The translations under genes were made by a program, and so were the position numbers. Shown one piece after another: positions 1 through 6,812 of a DNA stretch of 10,455 nt (the stretch's first letter is position 1; every line of letters starts with the position of its first letter). The stretch comes from Clostridiales bacterium (GTDB lineage: Bacteria > Bacillota > Sulfobacillia > UBA995). The stretch lies in contig DOZU01000005.1 of NCBI GenBank assembly GCA_003517845.1, positions 1 through 10,455 on the forward strand, in the 5' to 3' direction. The notes beneath the pieces are model-generated. The model saw only the letters and a program-made list of their open reading frames with translations, ran no database searches and was not told the DNA's origin.

Positions 1-1055
1 ACCTTGGTTCCCGGGCAGGTATCGGTGCCGATGCCACTATACCAGGCAGCCCCCCGGTTGATGATCGGGGGTATGTTGGCCAGGGTCTCGACGTTGTTGA
101 TCACCGTGGGTCGGCCGAACAGGCCCGACTCGGTCGGGTAAGGAGGCTTGATCCGCGGTTCGCCCCGCTTGCCCTCCAAGGACTCAAACAGCGCCGTCTC
201 CTCACCGCAGACGTAAGCCCCCGCGCCGAACCTGACTTCCACGTCGAAATTGAACCCGGAGTTGAAGATGTTCTCGCCGAGCAGCCCCAACTCGCGGGCG
301 CTCCGGATCGAATGCTCGAGCCGGCTGATGGACAGTCCGTACTCCCCGCGGATGTAGATGTAGCCCTGCCGGGCCCCGATAGCAAAGCCGCAGATGGCCA
401 TCCCTTCCAGAATCCGGTGAGGGTCGCCTTCCAGGATGAGCCGGTCCTTGAAGGTACCCGGCTCCCCTTCGTCGGCGTTGCATACCACATACCTGACGGG
501 TCCCGGCGCCCTTGCGCCGAACTCCCATTTCAGGCCGGTAGGGAACCCGGCCCCACCGCGGCCCCGCAACCCGGAAGCTTTGACTTCCGTCACGACCGCG
601 GCCGGATCTCCGTCGAGGACCCTGGCCAAAGCGCTGTAGCCGCCGTGTCCGATGTACTCCTCAAGGGAATCGGGATCGATGACCCCGCAGTTGTCGAGCA
701 CGACCCGCACTTGTTTGCGGAAATAGCTGAGTTCGGGCACGGTCTGTACGGCAACCGGCCTGGTCGCCTCCCGATACATGAGCCGCTCCACTCGCCGCCC
801 CTTCAGGAGGTGATTTCCGACCAGTTCGGGAACATCCTCGCCCGTGACCCGACAGTACAGGACCCCTTCGGGATACACGACGATCGTCGGCCCCTGTTCG
901 CACAGCCCGAAGCACCCGGTCTCCACGACCTTTACCTCGCCGCCGAGACCCCGCCCGATGATTTCCCTGGTAAGGGCTTCGCGTACGGCCCGGTGGCCCT
1001 TGATCGAGCAGTTGCTGCCCGCGCACACCAGGACATGCGCCCGGTACAGGTGCAT
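1..1055 (-). CDS. Second NuoF/HydB-like flavoprotein subunit, 3' end cut by window edge
   Basis: The first 351 residues of a NuoF-type subunit are visible; the C-terminal part lies left of the window. The thioredoxin-like [2Fe-2S] domain uses C11, C16, C48 and C52. The FMN/NADH core shows LRGRGGAGFPTGLKW (163-177), YVVCNADEGEPG (189-200) and CGEETALFESLEGKRGEPR (283-301). The sequence stops after GTDTCPGTK, just before the SLBB and [4Fe-4S] regions, so it cannot be told whether this copy also carries a GltD fusion. The start is ATG at 1055 with AGGGGG eight bases upstream. Its N-terminus is close to that of the fusion protein (MHLYRAHVLVCAG versus MQLHRAHVLVCAG), so the two are paralogues. 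It should oxidise or reduce NAD(P)H with its NuoE partner; the final catalytic subunit is not visible. Confidence 0.92.
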   Translation of the reverse strand, partial: MHLYRAHVLVCAGSNCSIKGHRAVREALTREIIGRGLGGEVKVVETGCFGLCEQGPTIVVYPEGVLYCRVTGEDVPELVGNHLLKGRRVERLMYREATRPVAVQTVPELSYFRKQVRVVLDNCGVIDPDSLEEYIGHGGYSALARVLDGDPAAVVTEVKASGLRGRGGAGFPTGLKWEFGARAPGPVRYVVCNADEGEPGTFKDRLILEGDPHRILEGMAICGFAIGARQGYIYIRGEYGLSISRLEHSIRSARELGLLGENIFNSGFNFDVEVRFGAGAYVCGEETALFESLEGKRGEPRIKPPYPTESGLFGRPTVINNVETLANIPPIINRGAAWYSGIGTDTCPGTK

Positions 1056-1089
1056 GCTGACTTCCCCCTTTTTCCCGCTCACGCCATAG

Positions 1090-1584
1090 TCACCGGTGGG
1101 AGGCCAGAATCGCGGCCACGGCTTCCGGTCGCACGTTGCCGTATACCTGGTCATCGATCATCAGTGCGGGAGCGACGCCGCATATGCCAAGACAGGAGAC
1201 GAGTTCCAGGCCCCACTCCCCGTCCTGCGTATCTTCGCCGGGGGCAATGCCCAGTTCACGCTGGATGGCTTCGAGCACCGATGCCGCCCCCTGAACATGG
1301 CACGGCGCGTTCTCGCATAGCCGGACCATGTGCCGGCCGCGAGGGCGAGTGTTGAAGAGGGTGTAGAAAGTGGCCACCCCCCAGATCTGACTCACCGGAA
1401 TGCCCAGGGCCTGAGCCACGGGCTTGAAGGTTGCCTCGGGCAGGTAACCGAAGCTACTTTGGATCTCGGTGAGGATGGCAAGCAGGGCCCCCGGCCGGTC
1501 CCGGTGCCGGAGGATGACCGCGTCGACCTCCTTGAGGCGTGCTTCCCTGAGCTGAGAAGACAGCTGCTCCAGAGCCATCGGCAT
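1090..1584 (-). CDS. Second NuoE/HndA-like [2Fe-2S] subunit
   Basis: 164 residues, a full-length thioredoxin-fold [2Fe-2S] subunit. The N-terminal helical half contains FGYLPEATF (45-53) and IWGVATFYTLFNTRPRG (67-83). The cluster ligands are C90 and C95 (CENAPC) and C131 and C135 (CLGIC), after which VAPALMIDDQVYGNV is the usual NuoE ending strand. The start is the ATG at 1584, with GGGGG nine bases upstream; another ATG two codons later (1578) is an alternative. The frame extends upstream to 1806, but those residues are low-complexity, arginine-rich shadows of the HndB-like gene. It is about equally similar in layout to the NuoE-like protein at 7413-7934 and is the natural partner of the NuoF that follows 34 bases downstream. 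Confidence 0.92.
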   Translation of the reverse strand: MPMALEQLSSQLREARLKEVDAVILRHRDRPGALLAILTEIQSSFGYLPEATFKPVAQALGIPVSQIWGVATFYTLFNTRPRGRHMVRLCENAPCHVQGAASVLEAIQRELGIAPGEDTQDGEWGLELVSCLGICGVAPALMIDDQVYGNVRPEAVAAILASHR

Positions 1585-1615
1585 AGCAACGTACCCCCGA
1601 TCCGCCGCGTGACTG

Positions 1616-1640
1616 CCCGTCCGACCGAAGGGCGGACGGG
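1616..1640 (-). promoter_or_regulatory. Intercistronic hairpin with a UUCG-type loop
   Basis: The 68-nt gap after the HndB-like stop holds a perfect 8-bp inverted repeat. On the minus strand CCCGTCCG pairs with CGGACGGG across nine bases (CCCTTCGGT), which contain a C(UUCG)G tetraloop. It begins 12 bases after the stop. No T-run follows, so it does not look like a full intrinsic terminator. mRNA stabilisation, processing or partial attenuation between hydA-side and nuoEF-side genes are the plausible roles. Confidence 0.55.
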
Positions 1641-1652
1641 TTTCATGACCTC

Positions 1653-2018
1653 TTATCGCCGAGCGGCTACTACCCATTCGCCCACCACCACATCGTTCAC
1701 CACGTGCTGGGCGACGATCCGCCGGGCGCGATCGCCGCTGACCTGGCCGTAGGTGACGGCAGGCCGTCCCGGCTTCTCGACGGTCAGCATCGGTTCTTGC
1801 TCGCACAGGCCGATGCAGCCGGTCTGAGTCACGGTTACCCCGGTGAGCGACCTGCCCGCCAATTCCTCGAGGACTGCGGTCATCACCTCACGTGCGCCGG
1901 CAGCTATACCACAGGTGCCCATGGCCACCACGATCTTGACCGGCTGCTCCCCTTCCCGGATCCTCATCGCCTCTTGGGCCCGCTTGCGAATTCGTTCGAG
2001 TTCCTCCAGTGACTTCAT
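1653..2018 (-). CDS. HndB-like thioredoxin-fold (2Fe-2S) ferredoxin domain protein
   Basis: 121 residues, matching the small [2Fe-2S] thioredoxin-like ferredoxin proteins (HndB of NADP-reducing hydrogenases and relatives in Clostridia). A helical, charged N-terminus of about 25 residues leads to MGTCGIAAGAREV (C36) and QTGCIGLCEQEPML (C68 and C72). Only three cysteines are present, since the position expected for a CxxxxC partner to C36 is glycine. My recollection is that this loss is usual for the subgroup, but I cannot check it here. The gene starts at ATG 2018 and overlaps the hydA stop by four bases. In Hnd-type enzymes this protein is a subunit that shuttles electrons or assists the flavoprotein. 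Here it precedes the second NuoE and NuoF genes, so it probably belongs with that set. Confidence 0.85.
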   Translation of the reverse strand: MKSLEELERIRKRAQEAMRIREGEQPVKIVVAMGTCGIAAGAREVMTAVLEELAGRSLTGVTVTQTGCIGLCEQEPMLTVEKPGRPAVTYGQVSGDRARRIVAQHVVNDVVVGEWVVAARR

Positions 2019-3760
2019 CGCGACTCCCTCCTTCCCGGGTAAAGACTCCTCGGCTGGTAACGAGTGTGCAACAGCTCATGCGACCGATGACCCAGCGGTT
2101 CCCCCAGGAACTCCTCGTAAAGAGCCTGTACCGCCGGATTCTCGTGCGACTTGCGGAGGGCCATGCGTTCGTCCACGGTATAAATGGCATCCATCCTGCG
2201 TTGCCGGATATCAGCATCGGTGGGAATAGACTGGCCGCCTCCGCCGATGCAGCCGCCGGGACAGCACATGACCTCAATGAAGTGGTAGTCGACCTCGCCC
2301 TGGACAACGAGTTCCACCAGCCGGCGGGCGTTGCCCAGACCGTGGGCCACCGCGGCTTTCAGCGTCAAGCCGTCCAGGGCCACCGAGACCTCCTTGATGC
2401 CATCCAGGCCGCGGACGGCCTCGATGTTGAGGCTTTCGAGCGGCCTCCCGGTGATCACCTCGTAGGCGGTGCGCAGAGCTGCTTCCATCACGCCTCCGGT
2501 GGCGCCGAAGATAGCGGCGGCTCCGGTGGAGATGCCCAGCGGATGATCGTAGTCCTCTTCCGGCAAGCTGGAGAAGTCGATTCCCGCTTCACGCAGCATG
2601 CGACCCAGTTCTCGGGTGGTCAGGACCGCGTCGACATCGCGACTGCCGGCGGCGTTCATCTCCGGTCGGGCGGCCTCGAACTTTTTCGCCGTGCACGGCA
2701 TGATCGATACCACGTAGACCTTCTCGGGAGGAATGCCCATTTTCTCGGCATAGTAGGTCTTGGCCAGGGCTCCAAACATCTGTTGCGGCGACTTACAGGT
2801 CGAGAGGTTAGGCAGCAGCTTCGGGTAGAAGTGTTCGACGAACTTGATCCAGCCAGGGCTGCATGATGTGAACAGGGGCAGTGCCCCGCCTTCCTTGATC
2901 CGGCGGATCAACTCATGGCCCTCTTCCATGATCGTCAGGTCGGCCGTGAAGTCCGTATCGAACACGCGGTCGAAACCCAGCCGGCGGAGCGCGGCCACCA
3001 GCTGGCCGGTGACGACGCTGCCGGGTTCCATCCCAAACTCCTCGCCGATGGAAACGCGGGTGGCGGGAGCTGTCTGGACGACGACGTGCCGCTCCGGGTC
3101 GGCCAAGGCGGACCACACCTCATCAACCTGGTCGCGCTCGTGAATCGCTCCCGTCGGGCACACGAGCGAGCACTGTCCGCACAGCACGCAAGCCACTTCG
3201 CCCAGGGGAAGATGGAACGCGGGCGCGACCACAGTATCGAAACCCCGCTCCATCGTCTGAATGGCGTGCACGCCCTGCACTTTCTGGCACACGGCGACGC
3301 ACCGGCGACACAGGACGCACTTGGCCGGATTCCGAGCAAGGGAAGGCGTCGACCAGTCGGCGGGATGCCGGCTCATCTTGCCCTCGTATCGGGCCTCGCG
3401 AAGTCCCATCGCCTCGGCGAGGGCTTGGAGTTCGCAGCTTTGATTGCGGATGCAGGTCAGGCATTCCCGGGGATGATCGGACAGGATGAGTTCCAGGTTG
3501 ACCCGCCGGGCACGCAAGGCCCGGGGAGTGTTGGTGGCAACCTCCATGCCTTCGACCACCGGCGTCACGCAGGCCGCCTGCAGCGTGCGGGCGCCCTTTA
3601 CCTCGACCATGCAGATCCGGCAGGAACCGATTTCGTTGACGTCCTTGAGATAGCACAGGGTGGGGATATTGATCCCCAGCGACGCCGCGGCTTCGAGCAC
3701 GGTCGTTCCCGGTGCGGCTTTGATCGACCGCCCATCGATGGTCAGGGCGATATTGTTCAT
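2015..3760 (-). CDS. hydA: [FeFe]-hydrogenase catalytic subunit HydA (M3-type, four accessory clusters)
   Basis: 581 residues, close to Clostridium pasteurianum CpI. It is the cytoplasmic catalytic subunit that interconverts H2 with protons and electrons. Domains are: plant-type [2Fe-2S] (C36, C47, C50, C64); His-Cys3 [4Fe-4S] (H96, C100, C103, C109); two ferredoxin clusters (C148/C151/C154/C158 and C191/C194/C197/C201); the H-cluster domain; and the small-subunit-like C-terminus (about 519-570, with ENPAVQALYEEFLG). H-cluster motifs are L1 TSCSPGW (298-304), L2 MPCTAKKFE (354-362) and L3 EVMCCPGGCIGGGGQ (496-510). L1 has Cys-Ser where CpI has Cys-Cys, and L3 has an extra Cys before the ligand. 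The ATG at 3760 overlaps the preceding stop (ATGA), with GGGGAGGAG eight bases upstream; the frame is open further upstream, but those residues shadow the GltD domain and are not hydrogenase. It lacks the extra C-terminal [2Fe-2S] domain of T. maritima HydA. Confidence 0.95.
   Translation of the reverse strand: MNNIALTIDGRSIKAAPGTTVLEAAASLGINIPTLCYLKDVNEIGSCRICMVEVKGARTLQAACVTPVVEGMEVATNTPRALRARRVNLELILSDHPRECLTCIRNQSCELQALAEAMGLREARYEGKMSRHPADWSTPSLARNPAKCVLCRRCVAVCQKVQGVHAIQTMERGFDTVVAPAFHLPLGEVACVLCGQCSLVCPTGAIHERDQVDEVWSALADPERHVVVQTAPATRVSIGEEFGMEPGSVVTGQLVAALRRLGFDRVFDTDFTADLTIMEEGHELIRRIKEGGALPLFTSCSPGWIKFVEHFYPKLLPNLSTCKSPQQMFGALAKTYYAEKMGIPPEKVYVVSIMPCTAKKFEAARPEMNAAGSRDVDAVLTTRELGRMLREAGIDFSSLPEEDYDHPLGISTGAAAIFGATGGVMEAALRTAYEVITGRPLESLNIEAVRGLDGIKEVSVALDGLTLKAAVAHGLGNARRLVELVVQGEVDYHFIEVMCCPGGCIGGGGQSIPTDADIRQRRMDAIYTVDERMALRKSHENPAVQALYEEFLGEPLGHRSHELLHTRYQPRSLYPGRRESR
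2024..2033 (-). promoter_or_regulatory. Strong ribosome binding site for the HndB-like gene
   Basis: The minus strand reads AAGGAGGGAG, ending five bases before the ATG at 2018. It lies inside the last codons of hydA. It is among the strongest Shine-Dalgarno matches in the window, so the gene can be both coupled and independently initiated. Confidence 0.7.
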
Positions 3761-6700
3761 TGGGCTTGCTCCTCCCCGCCTTCCCGGACGTCGCAGCGCA
3801 AGCATCGCCGAGCCTCGGCGACAGCCTGTTCGGCCGTGTAGCCTAGTTCCACTTGCTGGAATGCCTGCCGGCGCTGGATCGACAGCATGGGAATGGGCAC
3901 CCGCTGCGTTTCCTCCTCGATCACCGACCCCGATATCTCGCGCCGGGGCGGCTGGGGCCGTGGAAGTACGCCGCTGCCGCCCAGATGGCGATCGATGGCG
4001 GCGGCAGCCTGCTTGCCGGCCGCGATGGCCGCAATCACGGTATCCGCTCCCGTGACGCAGTCCCCGGCCGCGAATACCCACGGCACAGCGGTGAGCGCCT
4101 GACCTTTTTGGGCGCGGAAGCGACCGCCATCCACCAGGGTCTCAAGCCCCCTGGCGGCGGAGGTGTCCACGGCCTGGCCGACCGCCACGATGACCGTGTC
4201 GACGGGCAAATCGAACTCGGCACCCTCCTGGGGCACCGGCCGGCGCCGGCCGCTGGCATCGAACGCTCCGAGCTTCATGCGCTGGCAACGTATCGCCGCT
4301 ACTCGTCCCTCCTCCCCCCGGATGGCGGAAGGGGCGGCCAGCAAGTGCAGCTTTACTCCTTCATGTTCGGCCTCATCGATCTCCCCGCGTTCGGCCGGCA
4401 TCTCTTCCCGGGTCCGTCGATATACGATATGGACTTCCCGGGCCCCCAGGCGCAGCGCGGAACGCGCCGCATCGATCGCCGCGTTCCCGCCCCCGATGAT
4501 CGCTACCCGCCGGCCCTCGAGGCTGGGCGAACGCCCCAGGTTGAGTTCCCGGAGGAACTCGACTCCTTCGTATACCCCTTGCAGGTCCTCACCGGCCACG
4601 CCCAGTTTGACCCCGTTATGGGCCCCCACGGCGATCAGGACGGCAGCGAACCCCTGTCGTCGCAGATCCTCGAGCGTGACTTCCCGGCCCACCTGGACTC
4701 CGGTCTTGATGGTGACGCCCCGTGCCTCGATCTGACCGATCTCCGCCCGCAGCACATCCCGGGGCAGACGGTATTCGGGAATCCCCACCGCCAGCATGCC
4801 GCCGGCCACCGGCAACGACTCGAATACGGTCACCGGGTAGCCCATTTGGGCCAGGTAGTTCGCGGCGGTGAGGCCGGCCGGTCCGGAGCCGACCACGGCG
4901 ACCGCCGGTTTGCCCTGGGGGGTAGGGCGCGGTCCGAGCAGTTCACCGTTCATCTTGAGCGACTGATCGCCGGCAAACCGTTTCAGAGCCCGGATGGCGA
5001 GCGGCTGATCGAGCTGGGCCCGCCGGCACTTGCCCTCGCACGGGTGATGGCACACCCGGCCGCACACGCTGGGGAATGGATTATCGGCGAAGACCGTCCG
5101 GTAGGCATCGAGCGCCCGTCCATTCAGGATCTGGTCGAGGTAGATCGGCACATCCACCTCCGCGGGACACGTGTTCTGACAGGGCGAGATCAGCATGGTG
5201 GCACAGGCGGACGCGGGACAGCGCCGCTCACGAATGTGGGCATCATATTCGTCGCGGAAGTAGCGAATGGTGGACAGCACCGGGTTGGGAGCGGTCTGCC
5301 CCAGACCGCACAGCGCGGTGGAGCGGATGTGTTCTCCCAACTCGACCAGCGCCTCCACGTCGCCTTCCCGCCCCCGGCCCTTGGTGATCCGGTCGAGCAG
5401 CTCCTGCATGCGCGTGACGCCGATCCGGCACGGTGCGCACTTGCCGCAAGACTCGTCCTGGCAGAACTCGATGAAGAACTTGGCCAGGTCTACCATGCAG
5501 GTATCTTCATCAACCACGATCAGGCCGCCGGATCCCATGATCGTGCCCAGCTCAGCGAGGGACTCGTAATCCACGGGGACGTTCAAGAACTGCCGGGGAA
5601 TGCAGCCCCCTGACGGCCCGCCGGTCTGAGCCGCCTTGAACGTCTTCCCCCGGGGAACGCCGCCCCCGATGTCGAAGATGATCTCGCCGAGCGGCGTCCC
5701 CAGCGGCGTCTCCACCAGGCCGGTGTTGGCGACCTTGCCGGCAAGCGCGAATACCTTGGTGCCCTTGCCCTTGGGCGTGCCTATGGCGGCGTACCACTCC
5801 GCTCCCCGCAGGATGATCGGCGGAATGTTGGCCCAGGTCTCAACGTTGTTCAGTACGGTGGGCTTGCCCCAGAGGCCGGCCTGAGCGGGAAACGGCGGCC
5901 GCGGCCGCGGTTCGCCGCGGCGACCCTCGACCGACGCCAGCAGGGCCGTCTCTTCTCCGCACACGAAGGCCCCGGCGCCTACCCGGATCGCCACGTCGAA
6001 ACCAAAGCCGCTACCCAGGACATCTTCACCCAGCAAGCCGTATTCTCGAGCCTGGCGGATGGCCAGGCCCAGCCGCTCCACGGCCAGCGGATACTCGGCC
6101 CTCACGTAGACATAACCCTGTCCGGCGCCGACGGCGTACCCGCAAATGGCCATGGCCTCAAGCACCGAGTGGGGGTCGCCCTCCAGCACGCTGCGGTCCA
6201 TGAAAGCCCCCGGATCTCCTTCGTCGGCGTTACATACGACGTACTTCGGCGACCCGGTGGCGCGGGCCGTGAATTCCCATTTGAGTCCGGTCGGGAAGCC
6301 GGCCCCCCCCCGTCCGCGCAGGCCCGAAGCCTTGACGGCCGCCACGACCTCCTCCGGCCGCATCGCCGACAGCACCTTGGCGAGGGCAGCATAACCATCG
6401 CGGGCCACATATTCCTCAATGCGCTCCGGGTTGATCAACCCGGTATTCCGCAAGGCTATCCGGGTCTGCCGGCTGAAGAAGGGGATGTCCTCGAAAGCCG
6501 GCACTGCTTCGCTGGTGGAGGGGAGCCGGTGTACCAGCCTCTCCACCACGCGCCCCTTTAGAAGGTGCTCCTCCACGATGGCTCGGGCATCATCAACCCG
6601 CAGTTTCTGGTAGAAGACGCCTTCGGGGTATACGACCACCATCGGTCCGAGGTCGCACGGCCCCATACAGCCGGTCTCCACCACCCGCACTTCGCTTTCC

Positions 6701-6810
6701 AGGCCATGCTTGGCGAGGTCGGTCAGCAAGGCTTCTTGCACCGCACGACAGCCGGATGAGATGCAGCCGGCTCCGGCGCACACCAGCACATGCGCTCTAT
6801 GTAGTTGCAT
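3757..6810 (-). CDS. NuoF/HydB-GltD/NfnB fusion flavoprotein, NAD(P)H-linked hydrogenase subunit
   Basis: 1017 residues, about 400 longer than a usual HydB. Domains in order are: thioredoxin-like [2Fe-2S] (C11, C16, C48, C52); NuoF FMN/NADH core with GRGGAGFP (166-173), VVCNADEGDPG and CGEETAL; SLBB region; NuoF [4Fe-4S] site C455/C458/C461 and C501. Next come a CPASAC linker (531-536) and a GltD-type dicluster segment with C544, C548, C583, C587, C591 and C595. The FAD Rossmann motif is GSGPAGLTAA (641-650), the second nucleotide motif GGGNAAIDAA (773-782) precedes VYRRTREEMPA (797-807), and GDC/GADTVIAAIAAGKQA ends the FAD fold. The RCLRCD tail is typical of NfnB/GltD proteins. The protein probably exchanges electrons with NAD(H) at the FMN and NADP(H) at the FAD, next to HydA. 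Similar NuoF-NfnB fusions are known from the Sporomusa-type transhydrogenase Stn. The stop overlaps hydA (ATGA). The domains are certain; the overall reaction is inferred. Confidence 0.93.
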   Translation of the reverse strand: MQLHRAHVLVCAGAGCISSGCRAVQEALLTDLAKHGLESEVRVVETGCMGPCDLGPMVVVYPEGVFYQKLRVDDARAIVEEHLLKGRVVERLVHRLPSTSEAVPAFEDIPFFSRQTRIALRNTGLINPERIEEYVARDGYAALAKVLSAMRPEEVVAAVKASGLRGRGGAGFPTGLKWEFTARATGSPKYVVCNADEGDPGAFMDRSVLEGDPHSVLEAMAICGYAVGAGQGYVYVRAEYPLAVERLGLAIRQAREYGLLGEDVLGSGFGFDVAIRVGAGAFVCGEETALLASVEGRRGEPRPRPPFPAQAGLWGKPTVLNNVETWANIPPIILRGAEWYAAIGTPKGKGTKVFALAGKVANTGLVETPLGTPLGEIIFDIGGGVPRGKTFKAAQTGGPSGGCIPRQFLNVPVDYESLAELGTIMGSGGLIVVDEDTCMVDLAKFFIEFCQDESCGKCAPCRIGVTRMQELLDRITKGRGREGDVEALVELGEHIRSTALCGLGQTAPNPVLSTIRYFRDEYDAHIRERRCPASACATMLISPCQNTCPAEVDVPIYLDQILNGRALDAYRTVFADNPFPSVCGRVCHHPCEGKCRRAQLDQPLAIRALKRFAGDQSLKMNGELLGPRPTPQGKPAVAVVGSGPAGLTAANYLAQMGYPVTVFESLPVAGGMLAVGIPEYRLPRDVLRAEIGQIEARGVTIKTGVQVGREVTLEDLRRQGFAAVLIAVGAHNGVKLGVAGEDLQGVYEGVEFLRELNLGRSPSLEGRRVAIIGGGNAAIDAARSALRLGAREVHIVYRRTREEMPAERGEIDEAEHEGVKLHLLAAPSAIRGEEGRVAAIRCQRMKLGAFDASGRRRPVPQEGAEFDLPVDTVIVAVGQAVDTSAARGLETLVDGGRFRAQKGQALTAVPWVFAAGDCVTGADTVIAAIAAGKQAAAAIDRHLGGSGVLPRPQPPRREISGSVIEEETQRVPIPMLSIQRRQAFQQVELGYTAEQAVAEARRCLRCDVREGGEEQAQ

Positions 6811-6812
6811 GC

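Noticed and set aside
312..1355. 347-codon plus-strand open frame across the second NuoF and NuoE
   Set aside because: It runs across two real minus-strand genes and their spacer, is rich in proline, arginine and histidine, and shows no domain. This is typical of GC-rich antisense frames.
1585..1652. Intrinsic terminator after the HndB-like gene
   Set aside because: The stem is strong but is not followed by a run of T on the minus strand, and co-oriented genes with their own ribosome binding sites continue directly.
2915..3841. 308-codon and neighbouring plus-strand frames opposite hydA
   Set aside because: They lie opposite the Fe-S and H-cluster motifs of HydA and have no motifs of their own.
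3761..4081. N-terminal extension of HydA by 107 residues
   Set aside because: The extra residues are read out of frame through the GltD domain, are arginine and glycine rich, and the ATG at 3760 has both an ATGA overlap and a good Shine-Dalgarno sequence before a normal [2Fe-2S] N-terminus.
3853..5613. 586-codon open frame on the plus strand opposite the fusion gene
   Set aside because: It is the antisense shadow of a well-supported GC-rich gene. The translation has no recognisable domain and no ribosome binding site of note, and the opposite strand has unmistakable NuoF and GltD motifs.
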